A stretch of DNA of 64,000 nt from Pseudomonadota bacterium (lineage in GTDB: Bacteria > Pseudomonadota > Alphaproteobacteria > Rhizobiales > Hyphomicrobiaceae): contig JAEWIJ010000120.1 in assembly GCA_023387235.1 (NCBI GenBank), positions 21,501 to 85,500 of the forward strand, given 5' to 3'. Made by a program: the position numbers and the translations under genes. The notes beneath the pieces are model-generated. The model was given only the letters and a program-made list of their open reading frames with translations, was not told where the DNA came from and did not search any database. Positions 15,624 through 22,672 of this stretch are shown one piece after another (position 1 is the first letter of the stretch; each line of letters begins with the position of its first letter).

Positions 15624-16139
15624 TTGTTGGCGATCGTCATCGCTTTATTACTCACATTTGGCTCAACTGCATTCGGTGAGATAGTTCGCATCGTCTCCTG
15701 GAATGTGTCGCCCTCTCTCTACGAGAAGATGGAGCGGCGCGAAGCCAATATTCGCGCCATGCGCGACGAGCTCAATCCTGACGTGTTGGTGCTCGTTGAA
15801 GTCGCAGGCATCGAAGAGCTGCGTCGGATTGCGAAAGCTCTGGGCTGGGCGCGTACCACGCGGTCATCGCTGATTGGTCGCAGCTAAACCAAAACGTCCA
15901 CTTCGCCCTCGAGGCCGCAGTCATCAGTAAGATCCCGATCACCCGAGCGATCGAGTACGACGCCGCCCGCACCGATGGCCACAGTGAAGTCCTTACGGAG
16001 GCGGGTGTGGTGCCCGGCCTTGTCACAGAGGAAGTGCGCGGTTCCGGAGATCGCTGCACCCAAATTTTCTCCGGCGACCAAGTGTACCTATACTTTTGGA
16101 TCCGATCACTTTCCCATCCTGACGGTCTGGACACGATGA
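15624..16139 (+). pseudogene. Endonuclease/exonuclease/phosphatase-family gene, frameshifted and shortened
   Basis: An exported amino end (TTG start, LLLTFGSTAFGE) is followed by IVSWNV and NPDVLVLVEVAG, the first two landmarks of the family. The frame breaks near 15,850. Homologous sequence continues in another frame (AYHAVIADWSQLNQNV, FALEAAVISKIPITRA). It returns to the first frame by about 16,086 with TYTFGSDHFPILTVW, the catalytic SDH motif. The family usually has ~250-300 residues; this remnant has ~170, so a central deletion is likely. Function is lost unless the shifts are read errors. Confidence 0.75.
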
Positions 16140-16163
16140 ACTCTTGGTCCTTCAAGCCATCGT

Positions 16164-16189
16164 GCCCCCGGCTTTTGCTAGCCGGGGGC
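16164..16189. terminator. Strong hairpin after the pseudogene
   Basis: Perfect 9-bp stem GCCCCCGGC / GCCGGGGGC with an 8-base loop. It has no U-run on the plus strand. Its core resembles the terminator at 13,144. It lies between two converging genes and may end transcription from either side. Confidence 0.5.
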
Positions 16190-16233
16190 ATTGCCATCTC
16201 AAGTCAGACTATCGGGGAGCGAGATGGCGCCAG

Positions 16234-17133
16234 CTACCAAAAGCGCTGCGCGCCGAAGAGGCTCGGATACAACCTCGAGTGCTGATGCTCGCGACCGATC
16301 CCGGCCGCCCAGGTGGCAGCGACGAGACCGAGAAGCGATGCTGCCGCTGCAAGGAAGCCGGCCACGACTGCTTGCTTTCGTGCCTTGTCCGCCGCTTCAC
16401 GGACGCGCACTTCCGCCGCCTCCTTCATGCCCTTTGCCCGCTTATACGTCTCATCGACCCGCCGTTGCGCTTCGGCACCTGGCAATCCGGTTTGACGCGA
16501 TACGAGTTGCGCGAGGTAGGCGCGATCACTGCTATTGATCGAACCCTCGGCCAGTCCGACTGCAAAGATGCGACCAGCCTCGGCGACGATCGCAGGATCC
16601 GGCCGGTTCTGAGCCGCGGGCGGGGGCGTTGCCCCGGCGGGAGCGGCTTGAGCACGGAAGAGAGAATCCGCGACGTAAGAGACGTTTTCCGCTGATAGGT
16701 TCGATGCGGCCTGCGCGACACCCGAGGCCGCCTGGCCTACGACTTGTGCCGTCGTCCTCGCCGCCGTACCGGCGGCCATCGCCAGAAAGACGAGGCCGAT
16801 CGCTGTTCCGACCGCCCACACCATGAAGCCGTTGGCGCCGGCTCGGAATTGCGCCTCCTGCGGATCGAGATCGGGCACGTCGGAAAGGCGGCCGGCCAAG
16901 TATCCGCCAGCCACGAAACTCCAGACGTGCACCATCACCATCCAAAGGGCGGCGGCGATCGCCAAGGTCGTGATCGAAAGTCCCGAGGTTCGGTGGGCCG
17001 AGGTCAGCGACAGCCCGATTGCTGCGCCAAAGGCCGTGAGAAGGCCGGAGATCGCCGCGGCCGCAACCGCGCCAGCGATGACTGACTTCCAGTCGATACC
17101 GCTAACTTTGATGGGTGCCACAACACTTGCCAT
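16234..17133 (-). CDS. Polytopic membrane protein of the rhizobial PhnA-like family
   Basis: The protein has about 299 residues from MASVVAPIKVSGIDW, with TGAGGTGAGCACC before the ATG. Helices lie at about residues 15-48, 57-82, 100-125 and near 255-275. Between the last two is an Ala/Pro-rich linker and an alpha-helical domain (AEGRIFAV to DETYKRAKGMKEAAE). Proteins of this type are often annotated PhnA-like in rhizobia, but that name does not show a phosphonate role. The start overlaps the microprotein gene just upstream, so the two are translated together. Confidence 0.7.
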   Translation of the reverse strand: MASVVAPIKVSGIDWKSVIAGAVAAAAISGLLTAFGAAIGLSLTSAHRTSGLSITTLAIAAALWMVMVHVWSFVAGGYLAGRLSDVPDLDPQEAQFRAGANGFMVWAVGTAIGLVFLAMAAGTAARTTAQVVGQAASGVAQAASNLSAENVSYVADSLFRAQAAPAGATPPPAAQNRPDPAIVAEAGRIFAVGLAEGSINSSDRAYLAQLVSRQTGLPGAEAQRRVDETYKRAKGMKEAAEVRVREAADKARKQAVVAGFLAAAASLLGLVAATWAAGIGREHQHSRLYPSLFGAQRFW

Positions 17134-17138
17134 GGTGC

Positions 17139-17213
17139 TCACCTCAGTCCGGCGAATGAAAGCAATGCCATAACGACAACGATCAGGCCGATGAGATAAA
17201 TTATGCCGTGCAT
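17139..17213 (-). CDS. 24-residue membrane microprotein
   Basis: The reading frame MHGIIYLIGLIVVV to LSFAGLR is almost wholly hydrophobic. It follows a near-perfect AAAGGAGGAGCGCG site. Its stop lies within the start region of the next gene, the usual sign of coupled translation. Very short hydrophobic proteins before this kind of membrane protein occur elsewhere in rhizobia, to my knowledge. Confidence 0.6.
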   Translation of the reverse strand: MHGIIYLIGLIVVVMALLSFAGLR

Positions 17214-17235
17214 CGCGCTCCTCCTTTGAAGGACA

Positions 17236-17261
17236 GCTGTTCAGGTCGTCGCGTGAACAGC
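17236..17261. promoter_or_regulatory. Perfect 8-bp inverted repeat upstream of microprotein gene
   Basis: GCTGTTCA at 17,236-17,243 and TGAACAGC at 17,254-17,261 are reverse complements with a 10-base spacer. They lie just ahead of the 17,213 start. The layout fits a repressor site near the promoter. Confidence 0.45.
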
Positions 17262-17347
17262 GGGAGACGGCGATTAGTTCCTAGGTAGGCGACTAGCCCC
17301 ACTTGCTCGCCCTGGATGCCTAAAGGCCTCTCCGATGCTTCCGCATT

Positions 17348-17399
17348 CTCGGAGGCAGCCTTCGGATACGCGAGATTCCTTCCGAAGCTGCTTTCCGAG
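17348..17399. repeat. Imperfect inverted repeat, 18-base arms
   Basis: CTCGGAGGCAGCCTTCGG (17,348-17,365) and CCGAAGCTGCTTTCCGAG (17,382-17,399) pair at nearly all positions with a 16-base loop. The hairpin could be an RNA element or a terminator. No gene is evident between 17,214 and 17,484. Confidence 0.4.
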
Positions 17400-17484
17400 A
17401 TGCAGTTGCTGATTTCGCACGCCATGCCTTGCAACACTGGAGAGGCATGTCTGCGCTCTAGTCCTATTGGCGACCCGCGACCCG

Positions 17485-17601
17485 CTAACGCGAGACCATC
17501 TCAGTGTCGGCGAGTGCCTTCAACGCCTTGACCAACGCGAGTGGAACATCTTCCACGGGCCGGTACTCCAACTTCAGTCCCTTCTTGAGAATCTTCACCA
17601 T
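17485..17601 (-). CDS. Possible 38-residue microprotein
   Basis: The frame reads MVKILKKGLKLEYRPVEDV and continues P-L-A-L-V-K-A-L-K-A-L to a TAG stop. A GGGGGTT stretch lies about eight bases ahead of the ATG. The basic amino end and amphipathic helix look like a real small protein, but nothing else supports it. Confidence 0.35.
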   Translation of the reverse strand: MVKILKKGLKLEYRPVEDVPLALVKALKALADTEMVSR

Positions 17602-17626
17602 TTGCTAACCCCCAAACCCGCCACTC

Positions 17627-17956
17627 ATGTCGCGCCTAACGGGCATGAGACTCGCCGGTTCCGCGAAGGCGCAAAAACATATTCTGCTCGTTATTTACGT
17701 AATCGAAGGGAATCAGATCGCGTTCGTCGGCGATGCTGCGCCGCCTCCTTCAAGGCTTCCCTGCAAGCATCCCGTGGTTGCCGCTCTTGAGACCGCCGGC
17801 AAACGACTCACCAACACTGAGCTTGCCGATGCCATGAACGTTTGCGGCGGCGAGAGCACGAAACGGCGCCGCGAAGTTGCCGACCTGCTGGACGAGATGA
17901 CTTCCGGCAAGTTTGTTATGATCGGGCTGAAGTCGGGGCGGCAAGCCACAGCGTGA
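17627..17956 (+). CDS. Orphan copy of the DNA-binding-like tail domain
   Basis: The protein has 109 residues. The last ~63 (KHPVVAALETAGKRLTNTEL, then ESTKRRREVADLL, ending GLKSGRQATA) match the carboxyl domain of the 12,043-13,107 membrane protein closely, including CGGE and the final residues QRATA/RQATA. The first ~45 residues do not match anything there. It may be a remnant of a duplicated gene or a soluble competitor of the membrane protein. A good terminator follows at 17,980. Confidence 0.55.
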   Translation: MSRLTGMRLAGSAKAQKHILLVIYVIEGNQIAFVGDAAPPPSRLPCKHPVVAALETAGKRLTNTELADAMNVCGGESTKRRREVADLLDEMTSGKFVMIGLKSGRQATA

Positions 17957-17979
17957 CTTGAGATTTGTAGTGCAACTTA

Positions 17980-18009
17980 AGCTCTCGGTCGCTCGATCGG
18001 GGGCTTTTT
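17980..18009 (+). terminator. Rho-independent terminator
   Basis: An 11-bp stem with some G-U pairs has arms at 17,980-17,990 and 17,995-18,005 around a GCTC loop. TTTTT follows. Confidence 0.75.
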
Positions 18010-18373
18010 AATAGCGCAGACGAGTGCAAACACCGAAGGCTTTGCCCGAGATAGCGCGATACTGCTCCGTTAGCATCCACCGAGCCAAGGACCTGACATC
18101 CGGCAGTGCACCAATATTGCTGAAGCCCGGTAAGCTTCGTGCTGCCGGGGCTTTCTCTGGTCAGGTTGGCATCAACGATTGCTCGTGACGAATGCGCACG
18201 AATCACACACGTTTCCGCCTCAGTAGCTCGTGAAACGAGAACACCCTCGTGCTTGCGGCACGAGGGCTCTCGAACTTGGCAACCGCCGAGGGGGGCGGCA
18301 AACGTCATGACGCGATCAGTTAGATTCTGTTCGCAGCGCTTGTCAACCTCTCCGCAAAAAGAGGCGACTAGCG
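18010..18373. other. Gene-free stretch with two further hairpins
   Basis: No credible reading frame is seen. A hairpin AGCCCGG/CCGGGGCT followed by TTTCT lies at about 18,123-18,156. A perfect 9-bp stem, CCCTCGTGC (18,244-18,252) and GCACGAGGG (18,258-18,266), follows. The spacing of hairpins leaves room for one or two small RNAs between 18,010 and 18,270, but no promoter was identified. Confidence 0.4.
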
Positions 18374-18733
18374 ATGTCAGACATCGTCCAACTATCGTGG
18401 ATTTCTTGGTCGACCGAAGGGAAGAGATTGCCCTTGCGCACGGTCAACTTGAGTAACGTCGAAACCGTCGGCGTATACGTGATCTGGCACAGCGGGCAAA
18501 AGCCGCGTGTCGTTAGAGTGGGGCAGGGTGATATCGCTGAGCGCTTGCGTTGCCATCGTGAGGACAGCTGCGTCCTTGCCTATGAAGTTTATGGTCAGCT
18601 GTTCGTCACGTGGGCAGCTGTGCCGGCACGACTTGTTGATGGGGTTGAGCGATACTTGGCCGAGTATTGGAAACCGCTAGTCGGGGACCGCTTCCCGCAG
18701 GTGGGGCCGATTGCGGTGAACTCCCCGTTCTAA
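18374..18733 (+). CDS. GIY-YIG-like nuclease-domain protein
   Basis: The protein has 119 residues from MSDIVQLSWISWSTEG. The GIY-like strand is GVYVIWHSG and the YIG-like strand is VVRVGQGDIAERLRCHR. The segments LFVTWAAVP and a helical DGVERYLAEYWKPLVGD follow, the latter with the conserved acidic residue of the fold. GIY-YIG enzymes nick or cut DNA. The canonical second tyrosine is replaced by valine, so activity is uncertain. The 3' end overlaps the converging gene at 18,606-18,875. Confidence 0.65.
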   Translation: MSDIVQLSWISWSTEGKRLPLRTVNLSNVETVGVYVIWHSGQKPRVVRVGQGDIAERLRCHREDSCVLAYEVYGQLFVTWAAVPARLVDGVERYLAEYWKPLVGDRFPQVGPIAVNSPF

Positions 18734-18875
18734 GGCTCGCATCCATGCCCGCGAGGATTTGATCCAAGTCCTCGCGGAGCTTCATGTACTGGAACCAAGC
18801 CCACGGGGGCTCCTCGCCTTCGGCGATCTTTTTGTCCGCCCAGTCGCGGACGCGCTGAAGCTCTTCACGTGTCAT
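18606..18875 (-). CDS. Small phage-type hypothetical protein
   Basis: The protein has 89 residues. The first ~50, MTREELQRVRDWADKKIAEG then PPWAWFQYMKLREDLDQIL, look like a conserved short protein of rhizobial prophages. The rest is low-complexity and overlaps the opposite GIY-YIG gene, so the frame may have lost its original stop. It is the leftmost of the minus-strand phage gene run. Confidence 0.5.
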   Translation of the reverse strand: MTREELQRVRDWADKKIAEGEEPPWAWFQYMKLREDLDQILAGMDASLRTGSSPQSAPPAGSGPRLAVSNTRPSIAQPHQQVVPAQLPT

Positions 18876-18960
18876 GACACCATCAACGCGATTTGCTCCT
18901 AATAGTTTCCTAATGGTCTAGGCCCCTCGCGAGCCAATGACCCATCCCGATGGGCACCGC

Positions 18961-19314
18961 TCAACTCTTCTTTCCCTTGTCCGCGTCGTTCTCGAGTCTG
19001 AAGTACTCGTCTATCGCTTCCTCCCATTCGTGCCGCGCATCTTCGGGCCAATTGTCCATCGCCCCTTCAACACCGAGCCGCCCTGTCTTCTTGTGGGCGT
19101 AGATCACCTCGGGAGGCGCCCCGCTCTTCAAGAGCGCGTCGAGCAGGATCTTTTCCATCTCCTCTTCGTCCATCGGCGTCGGAACGTCTTTCTTCGGATC
19201 GAAAAACACAGGTTCGTCCGGCAGCGGATCGCGACCAAATTTTTTGCGGAAGGCTTTGAGCTGCTTGCGCATGGCACGCGCTGCTTCCTCTTCGAGTGTG
19301 CGCTTTCGCTTCAT
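18961..19314 (-). CDS. Phage-type hypothetical protein
   Basis: The protein has 117 residues, very charged. It begins MKRKRTLEEEAARAM and contains FGRDPLPDEPVFFDP and WPEDARHEWEEAIDEYF. It starts 10 bases after the stop of the gene upstream, so they are co-transcribed. No function is known. Location next to virion genes suggests a packaging or assembly accessory, by inference only. Confidence 0.55.
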   Translation of the reverse strand: MKRKRTLEEEAARAMRKQLKAFRKKFGRDPLPDEPVFFDPKKDVPTPMDEEEMEKILLDALLKSGAPPEVIYAHKKTGRLGVEGAMDNWPEDARHEWEEAIDEYFRLENDADKGKKS

Positions 19315-19324
19315 GCGGCCACCG

Positions 19325-19609
19325 TTACTCCAACTCGCCGAGTGCTTCTTCGTGCTTGTGGATATGCAGGTTGAGATCGCCGTCGATGCTGCTCAAGCGC
19401 GGGTGATAGTAGGGAGCCGCAGCCCGGGCCATCTCATCGCGGCGTTGGGTGTCGGCGGTCTCGTCGCGCATGACGGCGAGCATATAGGCGAGTGGCGACT
19501 CGCCGTCCCCTGTTATCCGAGCAAGTGCGGCTCGGCGTTCCGCAGTCTTGCTGCAGATCGCCCCTTTCTTTCGTCCGGCGCCTAGTCGGCGCCCACCGTG
19601 CTGCTGCAT
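19325..19609 (-). CDS. Phage small protein with basic GRxxGAGRKKG head, terminase-small-subunit-like
   Basis: The protein has about 94 residues from MQQHGGRRLGAGRKKG, with GGAGGCACACGAAC before the ATG. The glycine/arginine-rich amino end resembles an AT-hook and is common in phage packaging proteins. The remainder, SPLAYMLAVMRDETADTQRR then AAAPYYHPRLSSID, recurs in phage genes near terminases. A large terminase subunit is not present next to it, so the assignment is uncertain. Confidence 0.55.
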   Translation of the reverse strand: MQQHGGRRLGAGRKKGAICSKTAERRAALARITGDGESPLAYMLAVMRDETADTQRRDEMARAAAPYYHPRLSSIDGDLNLHIHKHEEALGELE

Positions 19610-19737
19610 GTTCGTGTGCCTCCAATACCCACCAAGATTCAGCTGCTGGTGTTCGGGTACCCGAATGACGCAGCTAAGAACCCGCCAATAACCGGGGAGC
19701 CTCCCGTCCAATTCAGAGACAAGGGGTGAGCCGTGCT

Positions 19738-20313
19738 CTAGGAATAGAATGACCGCAGTCCCGAACTCCAAATCCCGGTCGCTACGATGTCATCCACTTC
19801 GGCGATGCCGCTCCACGTTGCAGCAGTCGGCCCAGCATTGGAGTAAGCACCCGCGATAATAAAGCCGCGCGAGGGGACGTCGAGCGCAACCGAAGGCGCC
19901 GCGTCGCCATTGCCAATGGAGGCATATGCCGTAAGGGACGACGCAATGGCTCTAAATACGGTGCCGAGCACACGAATAGTGGTGCCGCTCATGGTCACCA
20001 CGATGCTGCCAGCTGTACCGGTCGGAACCGCAGCGGCGTAGATCGCTACCCTCGTTACGTTGCCGCCAGCGGTGTTCACGTAAGCGGCTGCTAAACTTGC
20101 CGCCACGCCGCCAATCGTGACTGACGTAATTGTGGGGGAGCTCGCTGCGCGCAATGAAAATAGAAACAGGATCTTCCGATCAGGATGCGCAGCACCAAAG
20201 TCCGCGGCCGCGAATGTGAAGGTTGTGCCGGAGCTGTCTTGCGTAAGTAGCGCAGTGCGGCCTACTTGGACTGGCGGTATGTCGAAGATACCGGCATTAG
20301 CCAAATTGGTCAT
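19738..20313 (-). CDS. Beta-rich phage virion-associated protein
   Basis: The protein has 191 residues, rich in Ala, Gly, Thr and Ser, with alternating beta strands and no cysteines. It reads like a small tail or decoration protein (TFTFAAADFG, TSVTIGGVAASLAAAYV, ARAYSNAG-type repeats). It lies 13 bases downstream of the 781-residue virion protein gene and on the same strand. Assignment is by composition and neighbours. Confidence 0.5.
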   Translation of the reverse strand: MTNLANAGIFDIPPVQVGRTALLTQDSSGTTFTFAAADFGAAHPDRKILFLFSLRAASSPTITSVTIGGVAASLAAAYVNTAGGNVTRVAIYAAAVPTGTAGSIVVTMSGTTIRVLGTVFRAIASSLTAYASIGNGDAAPSVALDVPSRGFIIAGAYSNAGPTAATWSGIAEVDDIVATGIWSSGLRSFYS

Positions 20314-20326
20314 GCGATCAATCCTC

Positions 20327-22672
20327 TCACTGGGCCTGAGGCAAGTTCGGCGATAGCGGCGGCAAGCTTATGAGAGCATTGCGGCTAGGTGGCATAGGCG
20401 GCGGCAACTCTGCTGGACCTGCCGCCTCGATCGCCTTCTGTCGCGTGCCCTCGGCGACCTGCATGGCGAGTCTGGCGATGGTCTGACGCGTCCGGCGGTT
20501 GAACTGTTGAAGCTGCGAAACCGCGAACAGCGCGCTGGCGACGTTATCGCGAGCCTGGCCCTGCGCGATGAGCATCTCGGCCGCATCCCGCGCAATGCGC
20601 ATCCGCCGCTCGTTGAGCGCGCCATTCGTCAGCGCGTTGAGCAGACGTGCGCCGGCCTCGAGCACAACGCCTGTGCCTGATCGCTGCCCGACATTCCGCA
20701 TGCTATCGGCCTTTGTCGTTGGGCCTGGGAACTCTTGCTGGGCCGATTGGCGCAGGGCGGTGCGGCTGTTCTGAAGAACATTCTGGCGCGTCTGATCGAA
20801 GACGGTTTCGGCATCGAGGCGGCGGATCAACCGATCGGCACCTTGGGACCCTGCGACGAGCTCGAGCTTCTCGCGCGCATACTCCGAACCGAGTCTCGAT
20901 CGAGCTGCTGCGGCGGCGTTTTCGCCGTGGGACGTGGCGGCCGTGCCCATAACCGAACGCACCTGATCGCGAGCGCCGAGCCTGTAGCCATCCAGCTGCG
21001 CTGCCGACATGCCGCCGGCGGGCGGTTGACCCACGCCATACATCTCGGCGCGCATCTGATCCGGCGTCATATCCCTGTTGAAAGCTTGGCGGCCCTGGGC
21101 GACGGCATCGCGGATCTGGAACTCCTCCGACTCGAGCGCTCTTGCTCGCGCCCACGCGCTGTCCTGCGGTGCCCCTGGACTGATCGCCTCATCGACTTGA
21201 CCGCGCACACGCGCAGCAAGAGTCCCGTAGATCCGCTGGTCGTTCAGGTCCGGTCGCTGCGCGAGGCCATCGAGGGCGCGCTTGATGTAGTCCCATTCGG
21301 TTGCGTTCGGGACGCGCGTGATTTCGTACTGACCATTGCCCACCTGACGCGCAAAGAACTGCCGCGGGCCGGCAGCGGGATCGATCGCCGCGTAGCGTTC
21401 GGCCACCGCCAGAACGCGAGGCTCGTGCGTCAATAGGGTCAGCGTGTCCTCCAGATCGCGTGTGAAGGGCACTGGGCTATGCTGGAATTGCTGGCGATGT
21501 GGACGTGCAACCTGGCGATAGTGCTGCTGTGTCGCGTGGATCGTCTCGGGGATGTTGGCGGCGGGGCCGAGGGCCTGATCGACATCCGTGCGGATGCGAT
21601 CCGCGGCACTCTCGCGACGGTCCTGCAGCGCACGCGTTACGCGCGTCATGCCGCCACCCGGCGTATTTGCGATTGCGCTCGTCTGCGCCTGCAGGTTCGG
21701 CCCCATGTTGGCAAGCATGCCCTCGGGGCCAAGCTCCGCGACGCGCTGAGCGTACTGCGGAGCGAGTTCGTCATCGGTAATGGCACGGGCGACTCGATCG
21801 ACGGCGCCGCGCTCGTACTGCTGAAGGGCGGCAGGTCTGGGCGCGAAGCGGTTTGCGAGCGACGTGACCCCAGAGCTGACACCATGAGCGATAGGCACGG
21901 CCGCCGGCGCCATTGCTCCGCCAATGGCCATGCCCTTGCCGGCTTCCCAAAGGCGATCCGTGCCCTCGCCTTGGCCGGCACCGTACAAGGCGCCATAGCC
22001 CATGCCTGTGAGCGTCGCGTTTGCGATCTGCGGCAGCATGGTCGCGCCGCGGAATACTGACGCCATCGGCGCGACGGGCGCCGATGCGATGCCGCCCGCC
22101 ACCTTGCGCAGATCCGATGTGTTCACGTCGACACCGATGCCGGTGAACGGAATCGAGAGCCGCCCCACTTTCGTGGCGTCCTTGTCGATCGCGCGGTCAC
22201 GGGCCTCCTGGTAGGCCATGGCTTCGTCATAGGGTGCGCCGGCGCGCCCGCCGCTGATGCGATGCATTCCGGAGGCAAGGGCGGCGTTACCCTCGTTGAG
22301 CCAGCTACCGATCGGCGTGCCCGTTGCCATGTCACGTATGTAATCGGTGCCTTGATCGAGGATCGAACGATCGCCCGATCTTTCCTTCGCGACATAGCGA
22401 TCGCCCCACTGCCGTAAAGCTGCCGAACGCTCGCGCTCTGGCAACTTTTCGATCGCAGCTCTCACTTCCTCAACCGGTCGGTCGAAGTCGATCGAGGAGG
22501 AAAGCGCCGGCACCTGTCCGGCCGGCGGCTGCGGTGTCGTCATGGCCTGGCCGCCGGATCGCAGCGCACGAGAAAAGTAATCGCCGCCCGCGTTACCACT
22601 CTGCGCCTGCTGGAAGCTGGCGCTATCATCTCCGATATCAGCGCGCAGAGCCCGGGAGAAATAGTCGCTCAT
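20327..22672 (-). CDS. Large internal virion / DNA ejection-like protein
   Basis: The protein has 781 residues with no signal peptide. It opens with two imperfect copies of DYFSRALR (residues 3-10 and 31-38). A hydrophobic, glycine-rich section (about 195-290, IPFTGIGVDV to GGAMAPAAVPIAHG) could enter a membrane during ejection. The rest is helical and glutamine/arginine-rich. Its start overlaps the preceding stop as ATGA. Podovirus-like internal proteins have this size and composition. Function is inferred from that and the neighbourhood. Confidence 0.6.
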   Translation of the reverse strand: MSDYFSRALRADIGDDSASFQQAQSGNAGGDYFSRALRSGGQAMTTPQPPAGQVPALSSSIDFDRPVEEVRAAIEKLPERERSAALRQWGDRYVAKERSGDRSILDQGTDYIRDMATGTPIGSWLNEGNAALASGMHRISGGRAGAPYDEAMAYQEARDRAIDKDATKVGRLSIPFTGIGVDVNTSDLRKVAGGIASAPVAPMASVFRGATMLPQIANATLTGMGYGALYGAGQGEGTDRLWEAGKGMAIGGAMAPAAVPIAHGVSSGVTSLANRFAPRPAALQQYERGAVDRVARAITDDELAPQYAQRVAELGPEGMLANMGPNLQAQTSAIANTPGGGMTRVTRALQDRRESAADRIRTDVDQALGPAANIPETIHATQQHYRQVARPHRQQFQHSPVPFTRDLEDTLTLLTHEPRVLAVAERYAAIDPAAGPRQFFARQVGNGQYEITRVPNATEWDYIKRALDGLAQRPDLNDQRIYGTLAARVRGQVDEAISPGAPQDSAWARARALESEEFQIRDAVAQGRQAFNRDMTPDQMRAEMYGVGQPPAGGMSAAQLDGYRLGARDQVRSVMGTAATSHGENAAAAARSRLGSEYAREKLELVAGSQGADRLIRRLDAETVFDQTRQNVLQNSRTALRQSAQQEFPGPTTKADSMRNVGQRSGTGVVLEAGARLLNALTNGALNERRMRIARDAAEMLIAQGQARDNVASALFAVSQLQQFNRRTRQTIARLAMQVAEGTRQKAIEAAGPAELPPPMPPSRNALISLPPLSPNLPQAQ

